Under the pieces are notes generated by a model. The model did not search any database and was not told where the DNA came from. It saw only the letters and a program-made list of their open reading frames with translations. From Salinibacter sp. 10B (lineage in GTDB: Bacteria; Bacteroidota; Rhodothermia; Rhodothermales; Salinibacteraceae), in NCBI RefSeq assembly GCF_002954405.1, contig NZ_MQWC01000004.1:3164668-3228667 (forward strand): a stretch of 64,000 bases of DNA, written 5' to 3'. Shown piece by piece: positions 27,477 to 36,354 of the stretch. A program made the translations under genes and the position numbers. Each line of letters begins with the position of its first letter. Position 1 is the first letter of the stretch.

Positions 27477-28073
27477 ATGAACGATTCCGACAGCATTTTT
27501 CCCGACCCTAACATTCTCTGGAACCAGATCCGCGAGTCCGAACGCACTGCGCCCGACGATCGGCCCGTCGTTCTCGTGGTTGAGGGAGATCCGAGTGTGC
27601 GGATGGTTCTGCGCCATGCTCTGCGCACCGTAGTGCGCACTGATGCTGCCGGTACCGTGGCCGACGCCCTGCGCATGGCCGAGACGGTGCCGTACGATGG
27701 GGTGCTCTTGGATCTGGATTTGCCGGACGGGAACGGAATGGAGGTGGTAGACACGCTGCGCGAGCGGACGCCCTACTGGGGGGTGCCGATGGTGGCCGTG
27801 ACGGCCCACGAGCTGCCTGACGGTCGGGGGCACTTTCTCGAGGCCGGACTCGATGCGTTCGTGGCGAAGCCGTTCGAGAAAGACGAGATTCGTACTCTGG
27901 TACGTCATCTTGTGGTCGCGCCCGACAACGCCGTGGACAGGGGGCGGAAGCTGATCCGGGAAAAGCAAGACCGACAGCCGGCAGAGACGGAAACGGCAGA
28001 AGCGGCCGAAGAAAAGCAGGAGCGCCGGGAAGCTCCTGTTACACAATCCCTGGACGTTTTGTCGGAGCGGTAG
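27477..28073 (+). CDS. Single-domain response regulator inside the division cluster
   Basis: The 198-residue product has one receiver domain at about residues 29-150: VVLVVEGDPSVRMVL (acidic pocket, with Glu-Gly-Asp), phosphoacceptor Asp79 in VLLDLDLPDGNG, Thr in VAVTAHE and Lys in AKPFEKDE. There is no DNA-binding or enzymatic output domain, only a charged tail of about 45 residues. It lies between rsmH and ftsL, where no regulator is usual, and is probably co-transcribed with the cluster. It may act by protein contact on division or wall synthesis, but that is inference. No kinase gene is adjacent. Confidence 0.85.
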   Translation: MNDSDSIFPDPNILWNQIRESERTAPDDRPVVLVVEGDPSVRMVLRHALRTVVRTDAAGTVADALRMAETVPYDGVLLDLDLPDGNGMEVVDTLRERTPYWGVPMVAVTAHELPDGRGHFLEAGLDAFVAKPFEKDEIRTLVRHLVVAPDNAVDRGRKLIREKQDRQPAETETAEAAEEKQERREAPVTQSLDVLSER

Positions 28074-28155
28074 TGGGCAGTTCAGCCGAAGAGACGAGCC
28101 GTCGCGGTCCGACTCCGAAGCCATTTCGTACTGATCGACAATCGAAAGAGGCGAC

Positions 28156-28647
28156 ATGAAGAATACGCGTTCCACATCCCGAAAAAACCGGACGTCCGGT
28201 GCACGCCGATCCGGTTCGAAAACCCACGGTCGCCGAAGGGGGAGCAAGGGCGGGCGGTCCTCCTCGTCCCGCAACGGATCGAACTGGGCACGGCACAGCA
28301 CGGCCCTGCCGGACTGGACCGATCTCGAACCGCCGACCAATCGGCGTCGCCCCGACCCGTCCGAGGAGTCGTTTCTCCAACAGGTATCGACGGTGCGCTT
28401 CGCGACCATCGTGCTACTGCTGGCGGGGGCTTTCACCCTCTACGTGGGGCACGTACACGCCACGAAGGACTTGCTCGGCAACGTTCAGGAGGTACGGGCC
28501 GAAAATCAGCGTCTCCACCTGAAGCGCAATCGCCTGCAGGGCGAGTTTGCCCGCAAAACGAGCCCATCGGTCATCTACGAGCGCGCCCGAGCACTCGGCC
28601 TTCGAGAAAGTGTGACGTACGGAGAACCCATCTCGATTGACGAATAG
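28156..28647 (+). CDS. ftsL: FtsL-like division protein
   Basis: Position between rsmH and ftsI, size and topology all point to FtsL. The 163-residue protein has a long basic N-terminal region (about 75 residues rich in Arg, Ser and Lys), one TM helix (FATIVLLLAGAFTLYVGHVH) and a periplasmic coiled coil (LLGNVQEVRAENQRLHLKRN). It ends with the FtsL-type YERARALGLRES segment. FtsL joins FtsQ/FtsB to activate FtsW-FtsI. The long basic tail is unusual. Confidence 0.82.
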   Translation: MKNTRSTSRKNRTSGARRSGSKTHGRRRGSKGGRSSSSRNGSNWARHSTALPDWTDLEPPTNRRRPDPSEESFLQQVSTVRFATIVLLLAGAFTLYVGHVHATKDLLGNVQEVRAENQRLHLKRNRLQGEFARKTSPSVIYERARALGLRESVTYGEPISIDE

Positions 28648-28691
28648 CGAATTCCGAGTTCGCACCTCGTCTTTCCCAATTCGCCATTGCC

Positions 28692-30644
28692 ATGAAGCCG
28701 AAGGATCAAATCCTAACCCGGATGTACATGGTGCTGACGCTGCTCAGCATCGTGCCCGTGATTGTGGCTGCCCAGATTGGGTGGATCGTCCTCACGGAGA
28801 AGGGAGAGCTACGCGATCGGGCGAAAGAACAGGCCCGCTCCACAGTGAAGATTCCGGCCATGCGGGGCAGTATTCTGGATGCTTCGGGACGAACGCTGGC
28901 GACGAACACGGCTCGCTACGATCTTGCACTCGACCCGACAGTGGAAGGATTTGCGTCGGTAGCCAACCGGTTCTATGAGGGGCTTGCCTCTATCACCGGC
29001 CGGTCGGCTGCCCACTTCCGGACCATCGTAGACGAGCGGTACAGTCCGCAGTATGTGGCCTTATATGATGGCCTCACAGAGCGCCAGTACGAAAAGGTGA
29101 AGAGCTGGGAGGTGCCGGGGGTAATCCTCACGCCCCGATTTGCTCGGCGCTACATGCATGGCACCACGGCCGCCCATGTGCTCGGGCACGTCGGGGGCGA
29201 TGGGCAGGGCTTGTCGGGATTGGAGCTGTCGTACAATGACGCCCTGGCGGGCACGCCCGGAAAGCGGGTGGTTACCCGCGATCGGAGCGGTCGCATCAAG
29301 GCGTTTGTAGGGGGGCAGGTGCGGAAGCCAACCCACGGGAACGACCTCGTGCTCACCATCGATCTCGTTCGTCAAGCGGCCCTTGAGGACGAATTGCGAC
29401 AGGGCGTGCGTGAGAGTAAGGCGAATTGGGGGACGGCGGTGGCGATGGACCCGGAGACCGGAGCTATTCTTGCCATGGCCAACGTGCCGACCTACAATCC
29501 CAATCAGCCCGGCAGTTCTCAAAGTGCAGCTCGGCGCAATCGCGCCATCACCGATCGGTTCGAACCCGGCTCCACGTTCAAACTCGTGGGCGCCACGGCG
29601 GCGGTCGATCAAGGCACGGTGGCAATGGACGACTCCGTGGAGACCGGAGAGGGATGGGCCGTGTTTCACGGGCACACGATGAAGGACGTGACGGCCTACG
29701 GCACCATTTCCTTTGCCGAGGTCATCTCGAAGTCGAGCAACGTGGGCATGGCGAAGACGGTGCGCAGTCATGTGGAAGCGGGGACCTTTTATCAGTACGC
29801 CCGCAACATGGGGTTCAGTACACCGACGTGGATTGATCTGCCGGGAGAACAGGAAGGGGTACTGAAGACGCCGGATGAGTGGAGTCAGACGACCCTCACC
29901 TCGATGAGTATTGGCTACGAGGTGGCCGTGACGCCGCTGCAACTGGTGACGGCGTACAGTGCTCTTGCCAATGGGGGGCGCCTTCTGAAGCCGTACGTGG
30001 TGGCCGAGCGGCGGGACGTGACCGGGAAAACATTGTGGCAAAACGAGGTCGATTCCATTCGCCGGGTTATGAAACCGGAGACGGCCCGGACGCTTCGCCC
30101 GGCGTTCGAACAGGCGGTGGAGAGCGGCACGGCGACCGAGGCAAATATTGAAGGGGTGGAGGTGGCGGGCAAGACCGGAACTGCGCTTCAGGTGACCGAC
30201 GGGCACTATACGAAAGAGCAGGCGCGGGCGTCCTTCGTGGGCTTCTTCCCGGCGGACGACCCGAAGGTTACGCTTCTCGTCATTGTGGGTGGGCCGGAGA
30301 CGAGCATCTACGGAGGGGCCGTGGCGGCGCCCATTTTTCGGCGCGTGGCCCGGCGGTGGGCGGGTACGTTTCCGTCGGTCGTGGACCGCATGACGGCCGA
30401 GCCGTCGTACGGAAAGACGCGTGTCTCGTCGCCGCTTGATTCTCTTCTGCGTCGCCCCTCCCTTCCGCAAGATTCGACTCGCACGCTCCCGAACCTCACG
30501 GGGACCAGTACCCGACGGGCGCTACATTGGCTCCGCAGCCACGGTGTAGATGTAAAGCTCTACGGCCAGGGACGGGTGGAGGGCCAGAAGCCGAAGCCCG
30601 GGGCTCCGATGCCGTCTCGCGTTCTCCTCGAAAGTGGCTCGTAA
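28692..30644 (+). CDS. ftsI: Division transpeptidase FtsI (PBP3) with a PASTA domain
   Basis: The 650-residue class B penicillin-binding protein crosslinks septal peptidoglycan. It has an N-terminal TM helix (about 12-32) and the RGSILDASGRTLATN dimer domain. The transpeptidase motifs are Ser294 in PGSTFKL, SSN in ISKSSNVGMAK, and KTG at Lys494 in VAGKTGTALQ. A single PASTA domain (about residues 600-650, LPNLTGTSTRRALHWLRS) ends the protein, as in Spo/Pbp-type relatives. The next gene, murE, starts 4 bp after the stop. Confidence 0.95.
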   Translation: MKPKDQILTRMYMVLTLLSIVPVIVAAQIGWIVLTEKGELRDRAKEQARSTVKIPAMRGSILDASGRTLATNTARYDLALDPTVEGFASVANRFYEGLASITGRSAAHFRTIVDERYSPQYVALYDGLTERQYEKVKSWEVPGVILTPRFARRYMHGTTAAHVLGHVGGDGQGLSGLELSYNDALAGTPGKRVVTRDRSGRIKAFVGGQVRKPTHGNDLVLTIDLVRQAALEDELRQGVRESKANWGTAVAMDPETGAILAMANVPTYNPNQPGSSQSAARRNRAITDRFEPGSTFKLVGATAAVDQGTVAMDDSVETGEGWAVFHGHTMKDVTAYGTISFAEVISKSSNVGMAKTVRSHVEAGTFYQYARNMGFSTPTWIDLPGEQEGVLKTPDEWSQTTLTSMSIGYEVAVTPLQLVTAYSALANGGRLLKPYVVAERRDVTGKTLWQNEVDSIRRVMKPETARTLRPAFEQAVESGTATEANIEGVEVAGKTGTALQVTDGHYTKEQARASFVGFFPADDPKVTLLVIVGGPETSIYGGAVAAPIFRRVARRWAGTFPSVVDRMTAEPSYGKTRVSSPLDSLLRRPSLPQDSTRTLPNLTGTSTRRALHWLRSHGVDVKLYGQGRVEGQKPKPGAPMPSRVLLESGS

Positions 30645-30648
30645 TCCA

Positions 30649-32184
30649 ATGCCGACGAACCAGTCCCATGCTCCCCGGACGCCTGCGTCCGATCACGGCC
30701 ACTTCTCGGTGGCCCTGGGGGAGCTACGTCGGCGTTTCCAAGCACGGGACCTGCTTGCGAAGGGGGGCTGGCCCTCAGAGGGCTCAGACGATCGTGTGAT
30801 TGAGCACCTTGCGGACGACAGTCGTGAGGTCGTTCCGGGGGGCGCCTTCATTGCCCTTCGGGGCACGGAGGGGGACGGGCATTCGTTCATTGACAGTGCT
30901 GTGGAGAAGGGGGCCCGACTCGTGGTATGTGAGGACATTCCCGAGGCGGTCCGTGAACGGTTTTCCGATACGCTCTTTGTCCCGGTCACGGACACGCGGG
31001 TAGCCCTGGCGGAGATGGCGGCGGCCCTTTATGATGACCCGGCGGACGAACTGCAGATGGTGGGAGTGACAGGAACGAATGGAAAGACGACGGTTGCCTT
31101 CCTGGTTCACCACCTGCTTGAGGCGCTGGGAACGACAACCGGCCTCCTCAGCACGGTAGAGGTACGGACGGGAGAGGGGACGAGCAAGACAGATCTCACG
31201 ACGCCCGGACCTCTGGAGCTGCATCGCCTCCTCCGTCGCATGGTAGACGAGGGCTGTACGGCGTGTGCGATGGAGGTGTCGTCGCACGCCCTCGACCAGG
31301 CCCGCGTTCACGGCCTCGACTATGCTGTTGCGATTTTTACCAATCTCACGGTCGATCACCTCAACTACCACGGCACTCTCGTTGCGTACCGGCAGGCCAA
31401 GAAGAAGCTCTTCGACCAGCTTTCCGCGGAGGCCACGGCTCTGTACAATGCCGACGATGAAGCCGGAGACGAGATGATAGCCGACACGGCGGCCCGAACC
31501 ATCTCCTTCGCCCTGGACACGGACGCCGATATACGGCCTCGGATTTTGGAGAGTGCGGTCGACGGCCTGCGCCTGGAGATGGGGGGGCGGGAGCAGCACT
31601 TTCGACTGGCCGGACGCTTCAATGCCTACAACCTTGCGGCGGCCTACGGGGCGGCCCGTGCGTTGGGGTACGACGCCGAGGCCACGCGGGAGGCGCTTGC
31701 CGAGGCACCGCCGGTGCCCGGTCGCTTCGAACCGCTGCGCTTTGAGGAAGGCCCAACGGTCGTTGTGGACTATGCCCACACGCCCGATGCACTGGAAAAT
31801 ATTCTCCGGGCCGTCCGCGAGACGATGGACGCTGCCACAACGCTCTGGTGCGTGTTCGGGTGTGGGGGCAACCGGGACACGACCAAGCGCCGCACAATGG
31901 GCAGTATCGCCGAGCAAGGGGCCGATCGCGTCATTGTGACGAGCGACAACCCGCGCACCGAGGAGCCGGAAGCCATTCTCAACGACATCAGACGGGGCGT
32001 CAGTCGTCCCGCCGATATGCAGTGGATTGTGGACCGGGAGGCGGCGATTCAGGCGGCGGCCGAGCAGGCCACGCCCAACGACGTGGTGCTGATTGCGGGC
32101 AAAGGACACGAGGCCTATCAAATCATTGGGAACGAGAAACGACCGTTCGACGATCGCGAAATAGCTCGAAAATATTTTGGCTGA
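30649..32184 (+). CDS. murE: UDP-MurNAc-tripeptide synthetase MurE
   Basis: It adds the third amino acid to the peptidoglycan stem peptide. The 511-residue protein has the Mur-ligase ATP loop VTGTNGKTT, the DNLTVDHLNYHGT-like segment (NLTVDHLNYHG), and TSDNPRTEEPE. The DNPR motif is the one that contacts meso-diaminopimelate, so DAP rather than Lys is predicted. A GTG at 30634 overlaps the ftsI stop; the ATG at 30649 was chosen. murF, which usually follows, is absent. Confidence 0.95.
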   Translation: MPTNQSHAPRTPASDHGHFSVALGELRRRFQARDLLAKGGWPSEGSDDRVIEHLADDSREVVPGGAFIALRGTEGDGHSFIDSAVEKGARLVVCEDIPEAVRERFSDTLFVPVTDTRVALAEMAAALYDDPADELQMVGVTGTNGKTTVAFLVHHLLEALGTTTGLLSTVEVRTGEGTSKTDLTTPGPLELHRLLRRMVDEGCTACAMEVSSHALDQARVHGLDYAVAIFTNLTVDHLNYHGTLVAYRQAKKKLFDQLSAEATALYNADDEAGDEMIADTAARTISFALDTDADIRPRILESAVDGLRLEMGGREQHFRLAGRFNAYNLAAAYGAARALGYDAEATREALAEAPPVPGRFEPLRFEEGPTVVVDYAHTPDALENILRAVRETMDAATTLWCVFGCGGNRDTTKRRTMGSIAEQGADRVIVTSDNPRTEEPEAILNDIRRGVSRPADMQWIVDREAAIQAAAEQATPNDVVLIAGKGHEAYQIIGNEKRPFDDREIARKYFG

Positions 32185-32186
32185 GT

Positions 32187-32238
32187 GAGCGTGGGAGCGT
32201 GGGCGAACGAGCGCTCGTGCTCCCATGCGCCCACGCTC
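32187..32238 (+). repeat. Long hairpin between murE and mraY
   Basis: GAGCGTGGG (32187-32195) pairs with CCCACGCTC (32230-32238), GGGAGC with GCTCCC, and the centre is a perfect 12-bp palindrome ACGAGCGCTCGT (32207-32218). An alternative stem, GCGTGGGCG/CGCCCACGC, is also possible. It fills almost the whole 69-bp gap. Confidence 0.7.
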
Positions 32239-32253
32239 TCTACTCCCATACGC

Positions 32254-33411
32254 ATGCTCTATTACCTCATCGACTACATTGAGCAGCTGTACCACCCGCC
32301 GGGGTTCCAGGTGATTCGGTTCATCACCGTGCGGGCGGCGCTGGCGTCCATTACGGCGCTCGTGATCGCGCTGTTTGCGGGACGCAGCATCATTCGCTGG
32401 CTGCGACAGCAGCAGCTTGGGGAACAGGTGCGCGAGGGCGAGGAAGCGGGGGCGGTGAGTCACGTGCACAAGGCCGGTACACCCACGATGGGCGGCATCA
32501 TCATCCTGCTGTCCGTGCTGGGGGCCACGCTGCTGTGGGGCGCCATCGCCAACACCTACGTGTGGCTCGTGATGGCCGCGACGGCGGGACTGGGCATGCT
32601 CGGGTTTGCCGACGACTACGTGAAGACCGTTAAGAAGGACAAGGACGGACTGCCGGCAAGGATCAAAATTTTCGGCCAAGTGGGCGTGGGGGGGCTTGTG
32701 GGAGGCGTGCTCTACTTTCATCCCGATTTTGCCGACTACAACACCCTCACGTACGTCCCCTTTCTCAAAGATCAATTGCTCGACTACGACCTCTTCCGGT
32801 TTTGGGAGTTGGGCCTCGACCTCGGATGGCTCGTGTACATCCCGGTCGTCATCTTCATCATTACCGCCGTCTCGAATGCCGTCAATCTGACTGATGGGCT
32901 CGACGGCCTCACGACAGGGGTCACGGCGTTCGTGTCGCTCGGGCTCATCGCGCTCGTGTACGTGTCGGGCAATGTGCAGCTTGCAACCTTTCTCAACGTG
33001 ATGTTTTTGCCCGGCACCGGCGAGCTCACGGTGTTCGTGGCGTCTGTGACGGCGGCCTGCTTCGGGTTTCTCTGGTACAACGGGTATCCGGCCACCGTTT
33101 TTATGGGCGACACCGGCTCCCTGGCGCTGGGAGGAGCTGTGGGGGCGACCATTCTCATGGTGCGCAAGGAGTTGCTGTTGCCGCTGCTCGGCATCGTATA
33201 CTTTGCGGAGGCGGTGTCCGTCATTTTGCAAACTGGCTATTTCAAGTACACGCGTCATCGTACCGGGACGGGAAAGCGGATCTTCAAGATGGCACCGTTG
33301 CACCATCACTTTGAGGCGCTCGGGACCCACGAGGCGAAAATCGTGACGCGCTTTTGGATCGTGACCGCGATTACCGTGATTGCTGCCCTCCTCTCGTTGC
33401 GATTGCGTTGA
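32254..33411 (+). CDS. mraY: Phospho-MurNAc-pentapeptide transferase MraY
   Basis: This polytopic membrane enzyme makes lipid I. The 385-residue protein has about ten TM helices and the conserved loops KAGTPTMGG, GFADDYVK, AVNLTDGLDGL, the FMGDTGSLALGG Mg site and APLHHHFE. The ATG at 32254 gives the family start MLYYLIDYI; codons before it lie in the hairpin. Confidence 0.96.
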   Translation: MLYYLIDYIEQLYHPPGFQVIRFITVRAALASITALVIALFAGRSIIRWLRQQQLGEQVREGEEAGAVSHVHKAGTPTMGGIIILLSVLGATLLWGAIANTYVWLVMAATAGLGMLGFADDYVKTVKKDKDGLPARIKIFGQVGVGGLVGGVLYFHPDFADYNTLTYVPFLKDQLLDYDLFRFWELGLDLGWLVYIPVVIFIITAVSNAVNLTDGLDGLTTGVTAFVSLGLIALVYVSGNVQLATFLNVMFLPGTGELTVFVASVTAACFGFLWYNGYPATVFMGDTGSLALGGAVGATILMVRKELLLPLLGIVYFAEAVSVILQTGYFKYTRHRTGTGKRIFKMAPLHHHFEALGTHEAKIVTRFWIVTAITVIAALLSLRLR

Positions 33412-33530
33412 AGGTTTTCGGACTGTAATGAGACGCCTTCTTTAGAATTGAAAGACAGCACTTTACCGACGTGCCTTCCCAAGACGAGAGTACGTAGCAC
33501 GTTGAACGTTCAACGTTTTGACCTTCAACG
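33406..33530 (+). repeat. Inverted-repeat element between mraY and murD
   Basis: CGTTGAAGG (33406-33414) pairs with CCTTCAACG (33522-33530). Inside lies the perfect 14-bp palindrome GTTGAACGTTCAAC (33501-33514). The words TTGAAGG and GTTGAACGTTCA both recur in the ftsA-ftsZ gap. No terminator-like T tract is present. Confidence 0.65.
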
Positions 33531-33597
33531 AAAGGACAGCAGCAGACTCCTTAGGTACACACTCCCACGCTCGAATTCTTCTCGACAGCCCGAATGA

Positions 33598-34977
33598 ATG
33601 ACTCCAGACAATGTCCGCACAAAGCAGGTGACCGTCGTCGGCGGGGCGCGCAGCGGGCGAGCTGTGGCGCAGTTGTTGGCGGAGGCCGGGGCGGAGGTCT
33701 TCTTGACCGAGCAGGGACCTCCGACCGAAGGATTAGAGGCGACGCTCGATGCCGCCGGGGTGGAGTACGAGTTCGGAGGGCATACGACGCGCGCCATCGA
33801 GGCCGACTTCTTTGTTCTGAGCCCGGGAGTGCCTACGCAGTCGAATATTGTACAGCAGGCTCAGCGGGCGGGGCTCAGCATCTACTCAGAGATCGAAGTG
33901 GCGTCCTGGTTTTGCGAGGCGCCCATCGTCGCGATCACGGGCACCAACGGGAAGACGACCACGACGAGTCTGACCGGACACGTATTTCGGCAGGCCCTCG
34001 CCGAGGCCTCCGGGCGCGAGGCCATCGTGGCGGGCAACATCGGGTATCCGTTTTCGGACTATGTGATGGATGCAGGGCCGGAGGACGTGGTGGTGCTAGA
34101 AGTCTCCAGCTTCCAACTCGATCACGTAGATACGTTCCATCCTGCCGTCAGCGTGATCCTCAACATCACCCCCGACCACCTGGACCGCTACGACCACGAC
34201 TTCAATGCCTACGCGCAGGCCAAATTCAACATTTTTCGCAACCAGGGGACGGGCGACGTGGTGGTGTACAACCGCGACGACGATCTTGTGCGCGATTATG
34301 TGACGTGGGCGGCAGAGGAGCAGAGGATGCGGCCATTAGGCTTTACGCTGACCGACGAGCCGGGGCCGGGGGCATACCTACAGGACGATCGCATTTTTCT
34401 TCGCATTGAAGATGGGGAGCCGCTCATGCAACGGGACGAGTTGGCCCTCCGGGGGCGTCACAATCTGTACAACTCGCTCGCGGCTGCCGTCTCGGCTCGC
34501 GTCATGGAAGTCGAGCGCGACGTCATTCGTGAGAGCCTAGCCGGGTTCGAGGGAGTGCCGCACCGTCTCGAAGAGATCCGAACGGTCGACGGCGTGCTCT
34601 ACGTCAATGATTCAAAGGCAACCAACGTGAACGCGGTCTGGTACGCCCTGGAAAGTTTTGATCGGCCCGTGGTGTTGATTGCCGGCGGACGGGACAAGGG
34701 AAATGACTACACCGATCTGAAACCGTTGGTACGCAAGGGCGTGCGCGCTGTTGTGGCGATGGGCGAAAGTGCCGAGAAGGTGTACGAGGAGTTGGGCGCC
34801 GAGGCCGAGGAACGCGGCAAAGCACGATCGATGGAGGAGGCGCTCAATCTCGCACAGGGCTTTGCGGAATCGGGGGACGCCGTGCTGTTGAGCCCAGCCT
34901 GCTCGTCCTTCGACATGTACGAAAATTACGAAGAACGGGGCGACATCTTCCGCCGCCTCGTGAAGACGCTGCTATAG
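33598..34977 (+). CDS. murD: UDP-MurNAc-L-alanine:D-glutamate ligase MurD
   Basis: The 459-residue ligase adds D-Glu to UDP-MurNAc-L-Ala. It has the N-terminal Rossmann loop VVGGARSGRAVAQLL, the ATP loop ITGTNGKTTTTSL, LEVSSFQLD, NITPDHLDRYDHDF, NDSKATNVNA and IAGGRDKG. It is in the usual position between mraY and ftsW. Confidence 0.96.
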   Translation: MTPDNVRTKQVTVVGGARSGRAVAQLLAEAGAEVFLTEQGPPTEGLEATLDAAGVEYEFGGHTTRAIEADFFVLSPGVPTQSNIVQQAQRAGLSIYSEIEVASWFCEAPIVAITGTNGKTTTTSLTGHVFRQALAEASGREAIVAGNIGYPFSDYVMDAGPEDVVVLEVSSFQLDHVDTFHPAVSVILNITPDHLDRYDHDFNAYAQAKFNIFRNQGTGDVVVYNRDDDLVRDYVTWAAEEQRMRPLGFTLTDEPGPGAYLQDDRIFLRIEDGEPLMQRDELALRGRHNLYNSLAAAVSARVMEVERDVIRESLAGFEGVPHRLEEIRTVDGVLYVNDSKATNVNAVWYALESFDRPVVLIAGGRDKGNDYTDLKPLVRKGVRAVVAMGESAEKVYEELGAEAEERGKARSMEEALNLAQGFAESGDAVLLSPACSSFDMYENYEERGDIFRRLVKTLL

Positions 34978-35019
34978 TGCGTATTTTGGGAGGCGATGAG
35001 GAACGAACCGAAATACGCA
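34978..35019 (+). repeat. Hairpin between murD and ftsW
   Basis: TGCGTATTT (34978-34986) pairs perfectly with AAATACGCA (35011-35019). The left arm begins at the murD stop codon. There is no downstream T-tract. Confidence 0.65.
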
Positions 35020-35079
35020 AGCAACACGAAATACTCGATTAACGCATTTGCCGACAGACAGACGTAGCGACCTCGTTCG

Positions 35080-36273
35080 ATGAGCTTCATTGACACCCTC
35101 AAACAGAAAGTCACCGACCGCGCCCCGGCGGACAAGTACGTCGTGTGGGTCGTGTTGGCCCTTGCGGCTATGGGGACCGTGGCCGTGTACAGCGCCATTA
35201 CGTACCTGGCGGAGGTGCGGGCGGGAACGGGGCCGGAGCAGTTTCTGGTGCGGCACCTGATCCGGGTCGGAATTGCATTCGGGGTGATGGGGGTGGTCAG
35301 CTTCATCGATTATCGCACGCTGGCACGATATAGCCGGATCGGACTCATTGGCGCTCTTCTGCTCCTGCTTTCTGTAAAGATCATGGGGCTCTTTTCCGCG
35401 GGCTCTGACCGCTGGTTAGAGATTGCCGGCTTCGGGTTCCAGCCGTCCGACCTGGCGCGAGTGGCCCTGGTGTTTTATGTGGCTGTCCTGTTGGTGCAAA
35501 AGCAGGACTACGTGAAGAGCTTCAGCCGGGCCTTTCTGCCCATCCTCGTATGGGTATTTGGGACCATCTTGCTCATTGGAATTGATGACCTTTCCACCTC
35601 TGCCGTCTTGCTTCTGGCGGTGATGCTGATGTGCTTCGTGGGACGGGTGAGTGCCATCCAGATCGGCGGACTTGGAATCCTTGGGGCGGCCCTGGCGGTG
35701 GTTCTCATTGCCACCTCGCCGCATCGGGCCGCCCGACTGGAGGCATATCTCGGGGTAAACCTCTTCGACGATACGAGTACCGAGTACGTGATGGACCCGC
35801 AGGGCGAACAGTACCAGTCCCGGCAGGCCCGCATCGCGTTTGCCGTCGGAGGCTTCACGGGGGTGGGGCCAGGAAAAAGCATCCAGCGTGATTTTCTGCC
35901 AGCGCCCTACAACGACTTCATCTTCGCAATCATAGCGGAAGAGTACGGCATGGTGGGGGCGTTGCTGCTACTACTGGGATTCTGTGTGCTGCTGTTTCGG
36001 GGCTACCTCCGCATCGCCCGAGATGCACCGGACCCGTTGGGGCTCGTGTTGGCGGTTGGCTTTACGACTTTGATTGTAGCGTACGGGTTCGTGCATGCTG
36101 CGGTCTCCTGCGGCTTGCTGCCCGTAACGGGCCTGCCGATGCCCTTTGTGTCGTATGGAGGCACGTCGATGGTGGCCAACGGCATTATGGTGGGCGTCCT
36201 GCTCAACATCTCACGGCAATCGGCAAAGCGGACGCCCGACGAGATGCGACTGGAATATAAGGACTTTGTTTGA
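35080..36273 (+). CDS. ftsW: Septal peptidoglycan polymerase FtsW
   Basis: The 397-residue SEDS-family membrane protein polymerises septal glycan with FtsI. It has about ten TM helices, GSDRWLEIAGFGFQPSDLARVA, the FTGVGPGKSIQRDFLPAPYNDFIFA loop region, AIIAEEYGMVGA and the C-terminal GLPMPFVSYGGTSM segment. RodA is excluded by position in the cluster rather than by sequence. Confidence 0.95.
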   Translation: MSFIDTLKQKVTDRAPADKYVVWVVLALAAMGTVAVYSAITYLAEVRAGTGPEQFLVRHLIRVGIAFGVMGVVSFIDYRTLARYSRIGLIGALLLLLSVKIMGLFSAGSDRWLEIAGFGFQPSDLARVALVFYVAVLLVQKQDYVKSFSRAFLPILVWVFGTILLIGIDDLSTSAVLLLAVMLMCFVGRVSAIQIGGLGILGAALAVVLIATSPHRAARLEAYLGVNLFDDTSTEYVMDPQGEQYQSRQARIAFAVGGFTGVGPGKSIQRDFLPAPYNDFIFAIIAEEYGMVGALLLLLGFCVLLFRGYLRIARDAPDPLGLVLAVGFTTLIVAYGFVHAAVSCGLLPVTGLPMPFVSYGGTSMVANGIMVGVLLNISRQSAKRTPDEMRLEYKDFV

Positions 36274-36354
36274 TCCGGGAGGACGCCGAGGACTGTTTGC
36301 GGGGCACCGGAGGAGAAAAATTGGAATCATTCATCATTCGACTGCGCTTACGAC

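Noticed and set aside
32187-32238. Rho-independent terminator between murE and mraY
   Set aside because: The stem is strong but no T-run follows, and the downstream genes have no obvious promoter of their own.
30784-33330. An 848-codon minus-strand frame through murE and mraY
   Set aside because: Long antisense frames are common in high-GC DNA; both plus-strand genes have all family motifs.
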